This document shows positions 1 to 8,345 of a DNA stretch of 64,000 bases, one piece after another (the stretch's first letter is position 1; each line of letters starts with the position of its first letter). The notes under the pieces are model-generated. The model saw only the letters and a list, made by a program, of their open reading frames with translations, did not search any database and had not been told where the DNA came from. The position numbers were made by a program, and so were the translations under genes. This DNA is from Rubrivirga litoralis. Its GTDB lineage: Bacteria; Bacteroidota; Rhodothermia; Rhodothermales; Rubricoccaceae. Where the stretch lies: NCBI RefSeq assembly GCF_031846415.1, contig NZ_JAVRHT010000003.1, positions 1 through 64,000 of the forward strand, given 5' to 3'.

Positions 1-352
1 GCCAACTCTGAGCCTCCACCCAACGGGGGGAGGTTGGGAGGGGGGACTAGGGCGGCCACCCCGCCCGAGACGCCCGCTCGGCGTCCGTCCCCCACCCCGC
101 CCTTCGGGTCCGGTCCTTCCTCGGCGGGGGAGGGAGACCCTCTACTACGCGCTCTGAAGGTTCGCTGTGCACCCGCCCCGCCCCAGCGCCCACTACAAAG
201 TCCCCTCCCCCGCTGGGAGAGGGACAGGGCGGGGACACGGGCGGGGTGGCGAGCGCCTCGCGAACTCAGCGATCTCGTGTACCAAACAGGTTCTGGGGGC
301 GGGGCGGTCCGTGCGCCACCCCGCCCGGGCGGGGCGGTCTGGCCCCGGCCGC
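1..352. other. Gap without a supported gene
   Basis: I see no credible gene here. The open frames on both strands are low-complexity products of G/C-box-rich DNA. A weak inverted repeat near positions 14-45 (CCACCCAAC against GGTTGGG) and several G/C boxes are present. The stretch lies downstream of the porin-like gene and may hold its terminator. Confidence 0.6.
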
Positions 353-1435
353 TCAGAACGCGAGCTGGCCCTGCAGGATGACGAGGTGGGCGTCCGGGAG
401 CACGGCGCCGTCGCGGTACTGGTAGGCCAGCGTGAGGCGGGCGCGGTGGTAGGGACCGCGGAGCGCGCCGCTCGGGCTGTAGCTGAGCCCGGCCGTGAGG
501 TAGTCGTCGGCGTCGGCGTCCGTGTCGGCCCAGAACCTCTCGGCGCGGGCGAACGCCTCGCCGTGGTCGAGCACGCGGACGGCCCCGAGCGCCGAGAGGC
601 CGACGGCGCTCTGGCCGCCCCGCCCGTCGTCGGCGTACCGGAGCGCGAGGGCGTCGAGCTTGAGGCGGACCGGCTGGTTGCCCGGCACGGCCCCCCAGTA
701 CAGGTGGGCGCCGCCCGTCGTGTAGCTCCGGCCGCCGGCGCCGCGGTCCGTCCGCTCCGGGCCGGCCGCGTTGAGCCCGGCGAACGCGCCGACCTCGACG
801 CCGCCGCCGACCTGGTGCGACGCCGCGGCCGACACGGCGAGCCCTGACGTCTCGGGGCCGCCCGCGACGTCGGGGTTCGAGATCCCCTCGCGGACGTTGC
901 CCGCCGCCGGGTTGAGCGTGCCGGCCCCGTTGTGGACCGTGAGCGTCGCGAGCGTCCGCCCGCGGGCGACCGTCACGTCGACGCCCAGGTCGCGGCCGTC
1001 GCCGCCGACCGTCCCGGCCAGCCACCGCTCGGCGACGACCGCCCGGTCGACGGCGTCGATGAGGAAGTACGGCGTGAGGATGCCGCCGCGCGGCTGGGCG
1101 ACGGGGAAGTAGCCGGCCCGGGCCTGCACGCCTTCGGCGAGGGCCACGAACGCGAACAGGTCGACGCTCTGGACCCGCCCCGCCCCGCCGTCGACGTCGT
1201 ACTCGACGCCGGCGAGGTCGCGGTACAGCACGCGGACCTGGAGGCGGGCGCGGCGGATGCCAGCCCCGTACCGGACCTCGTCGTCGCCCTCGGCGTCCTC
1301 GACGCCGACGCTGACGCGGGGCTGGATGCCGCCGGAGACGACGAGGTCGAAGTCGGGCGCGAGCGGCGCGCGCTGGGCGCTCGCGGGCGGGGCGGCGAGC
1401 AGAACGACGAGGGCGGCGGCGGCGGAAAAGCGCAC
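353..1435 (-). CDS. Outer-membrane porin-like protein, phosphate-selective porin O/P type
   Basis: This 360-residue protein has an N-terminal signal peptide ending at about PASAQ (residue 21). Its body alternates short polar and hydrophobic stretches typical of a beta-barrel and ends in phenylalanine, the usual last residue of outer-membrane barrels. The pattern and length resemble phosphate-selective porin O/P proteins, which form anion-permeable channels in the outer membrane. The start is a GTG; no better ATG lies upstream in frame. The periplasmic carbonic anhydrase gene lies upstream on the same strand with an 80-base gap, so co-transcription is possible. Family assignment is from overall pattern, so the exact substrate is unknown. 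Confidence 0.72.
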   Translation of the reverse strand: MRFSAAAALVVLLAAPPASAQRAPLAPDFDLVVSGGIQPRVSVGVEDAEGDDEVRYGAGIRRARLQVRVLYRDLAGVEYDVDGGAGRVQSVDLFAFVALAEGVQARAGYFPVAQPRGGILTPYFLIDAVDRAVVAERWLAGTVGGDGRDLGVDVTVARGRTLATLTVHNGAGTLNPAAGNVREGISNPDVAGGPETSGLAVSAAASHQVGGGVEVGAFAGLNAAGPERTDRGAGGRSYTTGGAHLYWGAVPGNQPVRLKLDALALRYADDGRGGQSAVGLSALGAVRVLDHGEAFARAERFWADTDADADDYLTAGLSYSPSGALRGPYHRARLTLAYQYRDGAVLPDAHLVILQGQLAF

Positions 1436-1515
1436 GGGCTGGGATGCAGAGCGGCCCGGAGCACGAACGCGCGCTCCGGGCCGCAGGAGGAAGGGCGGGA
1501 GTGGGGGCGGGGCGG

Positions 1516-2265
1516 TTAGCGGCCGATGGTCTCGGACGTGAGCATCGAGTCTTCGAAAAACTCGACCTCGCCCGTCGCCACGTCGTGCATCGCGCCGATC
1601 ACGATGAGGTCGCCCGCCTCGACGAGCTCGTGGAGGACCGGACTCCGCTGGACCACGTTCTGGACCTGAATATCGACGTTCTCACGGGCGACGGCGTGGA
1701 CGAAGTCCTTGTTGGCCGCCGTCCGCGGCCCCTCGATGTCGTTCACCGAGTAGATGGCCGGGGCGATGTTGGCGAGCGTCGACGTCAGGTTCCCCAACTC
1801 GACGTTGTCGCAGGCGCCCTTGACGGCCCCGCAGTCGGTGTGGCCGAGGACGACGAGCAGCTTCGCGCCGGCCACGGCCGAGGCGAACTCGAGCGAGCCC
1901 AGCATGTCCGTGTTGACGAAGTTGCCGGCGATCCGGGCCGAGAAGATGTCGCCGACGCCCTTGTCGAAGACGATCTCGTGCGGGACGCGGCTGTCGATGC
2001 ACCCGAGGATCGTGGCCATCGGGTACTGGCCGCCCGCCGTCTGGCGGACTTGGTCGAGGAAGTCGCGCGAGACCGCCTGCTCGTCGACGAATCGTTCGTT
2101 GCCGTCTTTGAGGCGCTGGAGCACCTCCATCGGCGTGAGCGCAGCCTGGCTCTCCGCCGTCAGGGCGACGGCCGGGTCGTAGTCGTAGGTCGCGACTTGG
2201 GCCTCGGTCGAGGCGCAGCCAAGGAGAAAGAGGGCGGAGGCGAGGGTAAGGAGTCGGGAAGTCAT
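1516..2265 (-). CDS. Beta-class carbonic anhydrase, predicted lipoprotein
   Basis: This 249-residue enzyme should interconvert CO2 and bicarbonate. The zinc site is clear: Cys89-x-Asp91-x-Arg93 in CIDSRVP and His142-x-x-Cys145 in HTDCGAV, the standard beta-class ligand set. The N-terminus MTSRLLTLASALFLLGC is a lipoprotein signal with a lipobox cysteine at residue 17, placing the enzyme in the periplasm rather than the cytoplasm. I chose the ATG that starts this signal; an in-frame start 26 codons upstream would bury it behind a basic proline-rich leader. The porin-like gene follows on the same strand. A periplasmic beta-carbonic anhydrase could support inorganic-carbon supply or pH balance; the role is inferred. 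Confidence 0.93.
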   Translation of the reverse strand: MTSRLLTLASALFLLGCASTEAQVATYDYDPAVALTAESQAALTPMEVLQRLKDGNERFVDEQAVSRDFLDQVRQTAGGQYPMATILGCIDSRVPHEIVFDKGVGDIFSARIAGNFVNTDMLGSLEFASAVAGAKLLVVLGHTDCGAVKGACDNVELGNLTSTLANIAPAIYSVNDIEGPRTAANKDFVHAVARENVDIQVQNVVQRSPVLHELVEAGDLIVIGAMHDVATGEVEFFEDSMLTSETIGR

Positions 2266-2397
2266 GGGTCTGGGAGGGCGGCGCCCGCGTACAGCGGACG
2301 CGTAGATCGAAGGCCGGGTAGCCCGGGGGAGCGAGTCGGTCACCCCGCGCGGGAGCGGGGTAGGGGAGAGGCCGGCACTCAGCGCCGGCCGGTCGAC

Positions 2398-2664
2398 CTA
2401 CTCCGGGGGCGGGACGGCGGGCGCGGCCATCCACACAGGCGCCGCACGGCGGGCACCGGGCGGGGCGGGGTGGGCAGCAGGACCCACCGCCACTGCTGGG
2501 GCGCCGTGGAATGCCTCCTCCTCCGCCCCGCTCTCGGCCGGGGTCTCGGAGGCGTGCGCGGTCCCGTGGACTTCGACCGCGGGTGGAGCGTCGGGCCACG
2601 CCGTCGCCGCCCCGCCCGCGAGGACCAAGGCGGCAAGAGCGAGCAAAGACGTCCACCATGACAT
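2398..2664 (-). CDS. Small secreted Ala/Pro-rich protein, unknown
   Basis: An 88-residue frame begins MSWWTSLLALAALVLAGG, a convincing signal peptide, followed by an Ala/Pro/Glu-rich mature part with no recognisable domain and a proline-rich end. It sits divergently beside the DinB-family gene and upstream of the carbonic anhydrase gene on the same strand. No Shine-Dalgarno is visible, as elsewhere in this window. I infer a real gene from the signal peptide; the low-complexity mature part leaves doubt. No function can be assigned. Confidence 0.45.
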   Translation of the reverse strand: MSWWTSLLALAALVLAGGAATAWPDAPPAVEVHGTAHASETPAESGAEEEAFHGAPAVAVGPAAHPAPPGARRAAPVWMAAPAVPPPE

Positions 2665-2736
2665 GCGTGTGAAAGTCTGCCCGCTCTTGGCCCGTTCCCC
2701 CGGCGGTCCGCCTTCTTCCCTCCTTTGCATACGCTC

Positions 2737-3237
2737 GTGCCCGCCCCGCCCCGCTCCCTCGCCTCCGATGACCGCCTCCGTCACGAGGTGGCGGCCCTGC
2801 TCCAAGGCCGCCAGGCCCACGTCGACGCACGCGCCGCGCTTGGCGGCGTGCCTGCCGACCGCGTCGGCGACCGCGCGGGCGGCGAACACTCCTTGTGGGA
2901 GCTGCTCTGGCACCTCCGGTTTACCCAGGCCGACATCCTGGAGTTCGTTCGGTCCCCCGGCTACCGAACCAAGGACTGGCCCGCAGACTACTGGCCCGAC
3001 CGCCCCGCCCCGCCCCACGGCTCGGAGTGGGAGGCGACTCGGCAGGCGTTCCTGGCCGACCTCGACGCGCTCGTCGCTCTCGCCGAAACGGGCGACCTGT
3101 TCGCCGAATTGGACCACGCGCCGGGCTACACGCTGCTCCGCGAGCTGCTCCTGGCCGCCGACCACGCCGCGTACCACCTGGGGCAGGTCGTCGCGCTCCG
3201 CCGGCGGCTCGGGCTGTGGCCGCCGGACGAGCCGTGA
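2737..3237 (+). CDS. DinB-family (four-helix, metal-binding) protein
   Basis: This protein of about 166 residues matches the DinB/YfiT four-helix fold. The histidine-containing pieces LLWHLRFTQADIL and LLAADHAAYHLGQVV are where this family binds its divalent metal. Members include thiol-dependent transferases and many uncharacterised proteins; the sequence does not tell which applies here. I favour the GTG start; a TTG four codons upstream (2725) is the alternative, and no ATG fits. It is convergent with the TIM-barrel isomerase gene, and an inverted pair of G/C boxes spans the gap. Confidence 0.85.
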   Translation: MPAPPRSLASDDRLRHEVAALLQGRQAHVDARAALGGVPADRVGDRAGGEHSLWELLWHLRFTQADILEFVRSPGYRTKDWPADYWPDRPAPPHGSEWEATRQAFLADLDALVALAETGDLFAELDHAPGYTLLRELLLAADHAAYHLGQVVALRRRLGLWPPDEP

Positions 3238-3243
3238 GGCGGT

Positions 3244-3285
3244 GGGCGGGGCGGCTCCGTCCGCGTCGCTACGACCGCCCCGCCC
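3244..3285. terminator. Inverted G/C-box pair between convergent genes
   Basis: GGGCGGGGCGG (3244-3254) is matched by its exact complement CCGCCCCGCCC (3275-3285), giving 11-bp arms with a 20-base loop. The right arm overlaps the end of the isomerase gene. There is no T-run. A bidirectional terminator is inferred from the same arrangement at other convergent pairs. Confidence 0.5.
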
Positions 3286-4096
3286 CCGCGGCGGCCCGCG
3301 TCGCCGTCCGCGCGAGGCGCACGAGCGCCGTCGCCGCGGCCAGCCCGTGCTGGGCGGGCGGGGCGGGGAGGGCGTCGAGCACGAGGGGGCCGTCGAACCC
3401 GGCCGCCGCGAGCGCCGCCAGCTGGTCCGCCCACTCTGCGGCGCCCTCGCCAGGCGCCGCCTCGGCCCACCCCGCCCCGCCGGGCGGGACGGCCCCGTCG
3501 CGGACGCCGACACAGACGACATCGACGCCCGCTCCGAGGAGCGCGTCGAGTCCGGCACCCGGCGCCTCGCCGGCGGCGAGCGCGTCGGACGGGCGCCAGT
3601 CGGCGCCGACGGCCTCGTGGCCGGTGGCGCTCAAGAGGGCGGCGAGCGCGGCGCCCGTCTCCAGCCCCGTCCCCGCCCCGTTGCGGACGGCGAGGCGGAC
3701 GCCGCGCGCGCCGGCCACGTCGCCCGCGCGGCGGAGGGCGCCGGCGGCTACGTCGGCGTCGTACGGCCCGCCCTCGCCGCCCAGCGCGCCCGTGCGGACG
3801 ACGCCGCACCCCAGCCGGACCGCGAATGCGGCTGCCTCGTCGAGCAGGGCGAGGTCGTTTAGCCACCCCGCCCGCGCCGACCACGGCCCCTCCAGCACGC
3901 CGGGGTCGACGGCCACCACCGGGAGGTCGGCCTCGTCCAGGCGCCGCCGGGCCGCGGCCTCGTTTACGAACGGCACGCGGTCGCCCACGCCGCCCACCGT
4001 CCGCAGCGAGACGCCCTCCAGGCCCCACAGGAGCGTGTAGTGAACGGCCCGCTCCAGGTTGGGCGTAACGACGTCGGGGGTCCAGGCGGGTGTCAT
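3269..4096 (-). CDS. Sugar phosphate isomerase/epimerase-like TIM-barrel protein
   Basis: This 275-residue protein has the layout of the xylose-isomerase-like TIM-barrel superfamily, which also holds AP endonuclease family 2. The N-terminal strand-helix unit (WGLEGVSLRTVGG), LGCGVVRTGALGG, GVRLAVRNGAG and the C-terminal DGPLVLDAL fit successive barrel strands carrying metal-site positions. The usual acidic metal ligands are poorly conserved by eye, so catalytic ability is uncertain. Its ATG overlaps the TGA of the upstream lipoprotein gene by four bases (ATGA), so translation of the two is probably coupled. Confidence 0.75.
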   Translation of the reverse strand: MTPAWTPDVVTPNLERAVHYTLLWGLEGVSLRTVGGVGDRVPFVNEAAARRRLDEADLPVVAVDPGVLEGPWSARAGWLNDLALLDEAAAFAVRLGCGVVRTGALGGEGGPYDADVAAGALRRAGDVAGARGVRLAVRNGAGTGLETGAALAALLSATGHEAVGADWRPSDALAAGEAPGAGLDALLGAGVDVVCVGVRDGAVPPGGAGWAEAAPGEGAAEWADQLAALAAAGFDGPLVLDALPAPPAQHGLAAATALVRLARTATRAAAGAGRS

Positions 4097-4761
4097 GGGG
4101 CGGGCGGGGTGGGTACGATGGGCGGGGCGGCGGCTCGCTCCAGGACCGCCCGAACTACGCGAGCGGCGAGGTCGGGGGCGTCGGCCGGAACGCGGGTGAC
4201 GGGGACGCCGCCGACGACGTCGGGGACCGCCCCGCCACCCACGACGACGACGGCCGCGACGGCCGGGCGCGGCCACAGGGGCGAGCGGAGCGTGAGCGAC
4301 ACGCCTTCGCGGGCGCTGTACGTCCCGGGCCACAGCGCCACACGGACGGTCCGCTCGGGGACGACCTCGACCAGGGACAGGGCGACAAGGACGCGGGCCG
4401 CCTCCAGAACGTCGGCCGCCGCCGCCTCGCTCAGATTGGCCGCGACCACGACGAGTTCGGACGCTCGGCTGGGCACGCGGCCCGGCACGAATCCGCCGAC
4501 GAGTGGGGCGCCCACGCCGGTCTCGAACAGGTCGCCGGCGAGCGGCGTCACGCCCGCGGCGCGGAGCGCGCGCACGGCGACGGCGCGGCGCGCGGCGGGT
4601 GACGGGGCCGCCGCGATCGAGTCGCGAAGCGCGGCGACCGCGGCGGAGTCGGGGGCGACTGTGCTCGGAGGGCGCACGGCGCTCTCCGACCCCGCGCACC
4701 CGGCGGCCACGAGGCATGCCGCCAGTGCGAGGGCGAGCGGGGCGGGGCGGGGTGAGGGCAT
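4093..4761 (-). CDS. Lipoprotein resembling a degenerate M28-family peptidase
   Basis: This 222-residue protein starts with a lipoprotein signal (LALALAACLVAAGCAGSES; lipobox Cys about residue 22). The middle echoes zinc peptidases of family M28: ELVVVAANL stands where the family has a strand followed by the first metal histidine, ADVLEAARVLVAL matches the helix after the metal site, and RTVRVALWPG matches the strand that normally leads to the catalytic Glu-Glu. The metal and catalytic residues are absent, so I infer an inactive, shortened relative. It overlaps the downstream isomerase-like gene by four bases. The homology is by eye and needs a profile comparison. Confidence 0.6.
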   Translation of the reverse strand: MPSPRPAPLALALAACLVAAGCAGSESAVRPPSTVAPDSAAVAALRDSIAAAPSPAARRAVAVRALRAAGVTPLAGDLFETGVGAPLVGGFVPGRVPSRASELVVVAANLSEAAAADVLEAARVLVALSLVEVVPERTVRVALWPGTYSAREGVSLTLRSPLWPRPAVAAVVVVGGGAVPDVVGGVPVTRVPADAPDLAARVVRAVLERAAAPPIVPTPPAP

Positions 4762-4772
4762 GGGCAGGGGGT

Positions 4773-4809
4773 ATAAAAAGAGGCCGCCCCGCCCAAGCGG
4801 GACGACCTC
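4773..4809 (-). terminator. Rho-independent terminator of the barrel-protein gene
   Basis: On the minus strand a 13-bp stem (4797-4809 with 4780-4792, two G-T pairs) closes a four-base loop and is followed by TTTTTA. It lies 28 bases past the stop of the outer-membrane protein gene. It is one of few hairpins in the window with a proper T-tract. Confidence 0.88.
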
Positions 4810-4837
4810 TCAAGGTCGGTCAGAGACCCTTAGTCGA

Positions 4838-5947
4838 TCATTCGAAGCCGACCGTGAGGCCCGCCGTGAAGCCGACCGACGGCTTGATCGAGTTGGCGCC
4901 ACCGATCGGGTACCCGAACTCGGTGTACTCGTCCAGCACCGCGCCCTTCACGAAGAAGGCGGCCGGGAAGCTCGGCGGGGTGATCCGGAGGTACGGGGAG
5001 ACCGTGCCGGCGTGGCTCCCGATCCCCCTCGTGTTACCCACGTCGAGGACGGTCGGGTTGTTGAGCCGCGTCTGGATCTGGAGCGCCGCGCCCAACTCGA
5101 AGACGCTGATCTTGACGCCGGCGCCGAGCAGCATGTTCAGGATGTCGTCGTCCTGGTACGTGGACTCGTCGAAAGCCGTGTTCTCGTCGTTGTCGGCGTC
5201 CTGGAGCATGTAGTAGTCGATCCCACCGAACACGCGGAAGTGGTCGCTCGGAACGTCGAAGTCGGCGCCGAAGAAGATGGCGTCGCGGCCGCCCGACGTG
5301 GCCAGCTCCGTGGGCGGGACAACGGGACCAAAGGGCGTGTCCACCGCGGCCCCGAACTCGCGCGCGTCGCCGAGATCGAAGATGTACCCGCCGTGGAGGC
5401 CGACGACGCGGCCGCGAGCCGATCCGAAGACCTTGAGGCTCTGGAGCCCGAAGCTGCTCTCGATGTCGTCCGCGAGGAGGCCGCCAGCGGCGTCGTCGCG
5501 CTCGAACTTGTTCTTCGCGAGGTTCAGCTGGGCGCCGCCGCCGAGCTGGAAGACCGGGAAGCTCACGAAGTTGATCTGACCGCCTACGGTCAGCCGCTGC
5601 GTGACGATGTCGCCGTTCGTGCCGGCGACCTGGAGCTCAGCGTCCTCGCCCCGGGTGTCCCAGACGTCGTCGACCTGACCGTACCCGTATGTCACCCACA
5701 GCTTGATGGGCGCCACAGCGGACGGCGTGCCGAACGCGTACGTGTCCTGCGTGATCGAGCGGGGCGTCTCGGCCTCCTCGTCCTGAGCGAACACGCCGTC
5801 GGAGACGTCGGCTGGTGCAGGCGTAAAGGCGGCGGTGTAGACGGAGTCGGAGGGGACGTCCAGAACCGGCGACACTGAAGCGTCGTCGGCTGGGGCGCCG
5901 AGGGCGAAGGTTCCGGCGAGAAGGCCAGAAAGTAGCACGTTCGTCAT
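4838..5947 (-). CDS. Outer-membrane beta-barrel protein, unknown substrate
   Basis: This 369-residue protein starts with a hydrophobic signal (LLSGLLAGTFALGAPA). About 80 residues of low-complexity acidic sequence follow, then repeated amphipathic strands rich in Gly, Phe and Tyr, ending LTVGFE. The final aromatic-then-acidic residues and strand pattern fit an outer-membrane barrel of the DUF/OprD-like size class, but no family is recognisable. It is a single-gene unit with its own intrinsic terminator. The 217-base upstream region is shared with the divergent dynamin gene and presumably holds its promoter. Base and codon use are slightly less G/C-box-laden than in neighbours, as often seen in highly expressed genes. 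Confidence 0.7.
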   Translation of the reverse strand: MTNVLLSGLLAGTFALGAPADDASVSPVLDVPSDSVYTAAFTPAPADVSDGVFAQDEEAETPRSITQDTYAFGTPSAVAPIKLWVTYGYGQVDDVWDTRGEDAELQVAGTNGDIVTQRLTVGGQINFVSFPVFQLGGGAQLNLAKNKFERDDAAGGLLADDIESSFGLQSLKVFGSARGRVVGLHGGYIFDLGDAREFGAAVDTPFGPVVPPTELATSGGRDAIFFGADFDVPSDHFRVFGGIDYYMLQDADNDENTAFDESTYQDDDILNMLLGAGVKISVFELGAALQIQTRLNNPTVLDVGNTRGIGSHAGTVSPYLRITPPSFPAAFFVKGAVLDEYTEFGYPIGGANSIKPSVGFTAGLTVGFE

Positions 5948-6124
5948 GAGGGGGCCTCGGAGTCGAGGGAAGTCGGGGGGGACAGGAACAGGAACGGCGT
6001 GGAGCGGCCGGTGTCCTGTGGGGGGCTCCTAAGCGGCCCGAGCAAGGCGGTTCCGCCGGTGACCCCCGGGGGACAGAGTTTCGCCCTCTCAGGCGCTCTT
6101 ATAAAGCCAGGGGCGGGCTCCGCG

Positions 6125-6132
6125 TACCTTCT
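6125..6132 (+). promoter_or_regulatory. Candidate -7 promoter core TACCTTCT
   Basis: TACCTTCT lies 33 bases before the dynamin-like start codon and matches the recurrent TAnnTT core found before other genes here. A TTATAAAG about 25 bases upstream could be part of the same promoter. Confidence 0.4.
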
Positions 6133-6164
6133 TCGTGCACGCTCCCCACTCATTTCCCACTCGT

Positions 6165-8096
6165 ATGGACTCCCCGGCCCGGTCCGCCCACGCCTTCCTC
6201 GACCGCGAACGGGGCCTTCTCGCCGCGCTCGGCGCGCTCCTCGACCGCGCGGCGGCCCCCGAGCCCACGCGCCGCCGCACCCACGACCTCGCGCAGTCGC
6301 TCGACGAGCTGTTCCTGCTCGTCGTGGCCGGCGAGTTCAACGCCGGCAAGTCGACGCTCGTCAACGCCTTGTTCGGGCGGCGCGTGATGGAGGAGGGGCC
6401 GGTCCCGACGACCGACAAGATCACGGTCCTCCGCTACGGCGAGGCCGACGAGACCCACCGCCGCGGCGACTTCGTGACCGAGCGGACGGTGACCGCCCCG
6501 CTCCTCGAAGGCCTCGCCCTCGTCGACACGCCGGGCACCAACTCGATCGTCCTCGAACACCAGGCGCTGACCGAGGACTTTATCCCGCGCGCCGACCTCG
6601 TCCTGTTCGTGACGAGCTACGACCGGCCGCTCTCGGAGTCCGAGCGCCAGTTCCTGACGTACGTCCGCGGCGACTGGGGCAAGCAGCTCGTCGTCGCCCT
6701 CAACAAGGCTGACCTCGCCGACACCGAGGCGGCGCTCGCCCAGGTCGTGGCCCACGTGCAGGACGGGCTCCGCGGCCTGCTCCGCGAGACCGACGACGGT
6801 GAGGCCCGCCGCCCCGCCCCGCAGGCGAGTCCGGGCGCAACCGCCCCGCCCGAGCGGAGGTCCGGGAACGGTGCCGGGCGGGGTGGGGGAGAGGGCGGGG
6901 CGGTCCCGCTCGTGTTCCCGGTCGCCGCCCGGCTCGCGCTGGCCGCCAAGCTCGACGCCGCCCCGCCCGCTTCGTCCAGTGCGTCGGGCACGGGCGGGGC
7001 GGGCGACGTGCGGACGGACCCGCGGTGGGAGGCCAGCCGCTTCGGCCCGCTCGAACGGTTCCTCACCGAGACGCTGACCGACGACGCCCGGCTCGCGCTC
7101 AAGCTGGCCGCCCCGCTCGACGCCACGCGCGCGCTCGTGGCCGACGCCCGCGCGCGCCTGGAGGCCCAGCGCGGCGTGCTCGCGGACGACGAGGCCGGGC
7201 TCGCCGCGCTCGACGGCCGCTTTGCCGAGGTCCGCGACGCGCTCTCCGAGACCGTCGGGCGGGCCGTGGCCGACGTCGACCGCGAGCTGCTGGAGCTCGA
7301 AACGCGCGGCGTCCGGTTCCTCGACGACGCCATCCGCGTGTCGCGCCTCAACCTGCTCCGCGATCGGAACGCGTTCCGCGAGGAGTTCGCCCGCCAAGTC
7401 ACGCGCGACGCCGACCGCCGGGTCGAGGCACGGCTGGGCGAGGCCGCCGACGCCGTGCTCCGCCGCGTGTTCGAGCTGTGGAACGAGACCTACGCCCGCC
7501 TCGCCGACCTCCGCCGCGACCGGACGACGGACGGCGGCGGGTTCCTCTACGACCGCGACGAGGTGCTCCGCGACGTGCTCCGCGAGGCGCGCCGGACGGT
7601 CGACCAGTACGACATGCACGAGGAGGCCCGGCGCCTGCTCGAAAACGCCCGCGCCGCGATCACCGTGGGCGGGGTGACGGCGGCCGGCATCGGCACGCTG
7701 GCCGTCGTCCTCATCGCGGCCACGGCGTTCGACGTGACGGGCGGGGTGGTCCTGGCCGGCGCGCTCGCCACGCTCGGGTTCGTCGTGCTCCCGGTCCAGC
7801 GGCGCCGGGCCGTCCGCGATTTTACCGACCGCGTCCGCGCCCTCCGCGCGGACCTGGAGGCGGGGCTCCGCCGCGAGCTCGACGCCGAGGCCGACGAGGC
7901 CGTCGGGCGCGTCCGCCGCCTCGTCGAGCCGGTCGCGTCGGTCGTCGCCGCCTCGCGGGCCTCGCTCGACGCGGCGCTCGCCGAGGCCGACCGCATCACG
8001 GCCGAGGCCGCCGCCCTCCGAGCCGACGTCGAGGCCGCCTTCGGGGCGCCGCTGGAGTCGGTGGGGCAGCTGGCCAGTGGGTCGGGGAGTCGGTGA
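6165..8096 (+). CDS. Bacterial dynamin-like GTPase
   Basis: This 643-residue protein carries a dynamin-type GTPase domain: P-loop GEFNAGKST (residues 56-64), switch-like TTDKIT, DTPG for the G3 box and NKAD for the G4 box. A helical region of about 250 residues follows, then two hydrophobic segments (about residues 495-550) that can act as membrane anchor or paddle, then a further helical tail. This is the usual plan of bacterial dynamin-like proteins, which bind and remodel membranes. About 50 residues of Pro/Gly/Ala-rich sequence built from G/C boxes are inserted after the G4 region (about residues 215-275). I chose the ATG before MDSPARS; an in-frame ATG ten codons upstream is possible. 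The last codons and stop lie in a short-word repeat arm. Confidence 0.92.
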   Translation: MDSPARSAHAFLDRERGLLAALGALLDRAAAPEPTRRRTHDLAQSLDELFLLVVAGEFNAGKSTLVNALFGRRVMEEGPVPTTDKITVLRYGEADETHRRGDFVTERTVTAPLLEGLALVDTPGTNSIVLEHQALTEDFIPRADLVLFVTSYDRPLSESERQFLTYVRGDWGKQLVVALNKADLADTEAALAQVVAHVQDGLRGLLRETDDGEARRPAPQASPGATAPPERRSGNGAGRGGGEGGAVPLVFPVAARLALAAKLDAAPPASSSASGTGGAGDVRTDPRWEASRFGPLERFLTETLTDDARLALKLAAPLDATRALVADARARLEAQRGVLADDEAGLAALDGRFAEVRDALSETVGRAVADVDRELLELETRGVRFLDDAIRVSRLNLLRDRNAFREEFARQVTRDADRRVEARLGEAADAVLRRVFELWNETYARLADLRRDRTTDGGGFLYDRDEVLRDVLREARRTVDQYDMHEEARRLLENARAAITVGGVTAAGIGTLAVVLIAATAFDVTGGVVLAGALATLGFVVLPVQRRRAVRDFTDRVRALRADLEAGLRRELDAEADEAVGRVRRLVEPVASVVAASRASLDAALAEADRITAEAAALRADVEAAFGAPLESVGQLASGSGSR

Positions 8097-8345
8097 ATCA
8101 GTGGGGCGGTGGGCCGCCCCGTCCGTGGTGCCGCCCCGCCCGTAGTGCCATCCTGTAGCGTCGTTGCATGCAACGACGCGACGCCGACGCCGGCCGTTCG
8201 CAGGCGGGGCGGGGTGGTCGAGCGCCGACCACGTCGCCACCCCGCCCGGACACGCCGCCGCCCCGCCCGCGACAGAGTGGGGCGGGGCGGGGCGGGGCGA
8301 CGGACCTACTGACTCACTGGCCTGACTGACCCACCGGCTTACTGG
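8074..8345. repeat. Inverted short-word arms around G/C boxes, locus 1
   Basis: The left arm (about 8074-8105) uses words such as CCAGTGGGTC and GAATCAGTGG. The right arm (about 8304-8345) uses their complements: CTACTGACTCACTGG and CTGACTGACCCACC. The left arm encodes the end and stop of the dynamin gene, and the right arm encodes the end and TAA stop of the secretin gene. Several G/C boxes, including an inverted pair (8131-8141, 8207-8217), lie between. Confidence 0.6.
8158..8179. repeat. Perfect 22-bp palindrome
   Basis: The two 11-base halves, GCGTCGTTGCA and TGCAACGACGC, are exact reverse complements with no spacer. The site sits between convergent genes, nearly centred between an inverted G/C-box pair. 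It could be a protein-binding site or a cruciform; there is no T-tract. Confidence 0.75.

Noticed and set aside
5948..6164. Possible riboswitch between the barrel-protein and dynamin genes (CTGAGAGGG and nearby stems on the minus strand).
   Set aside because: I compared it by eye with TPP, glycine, cobalamin, SAM and fluoride consensus elements; only short scraps match and the order is wrong.
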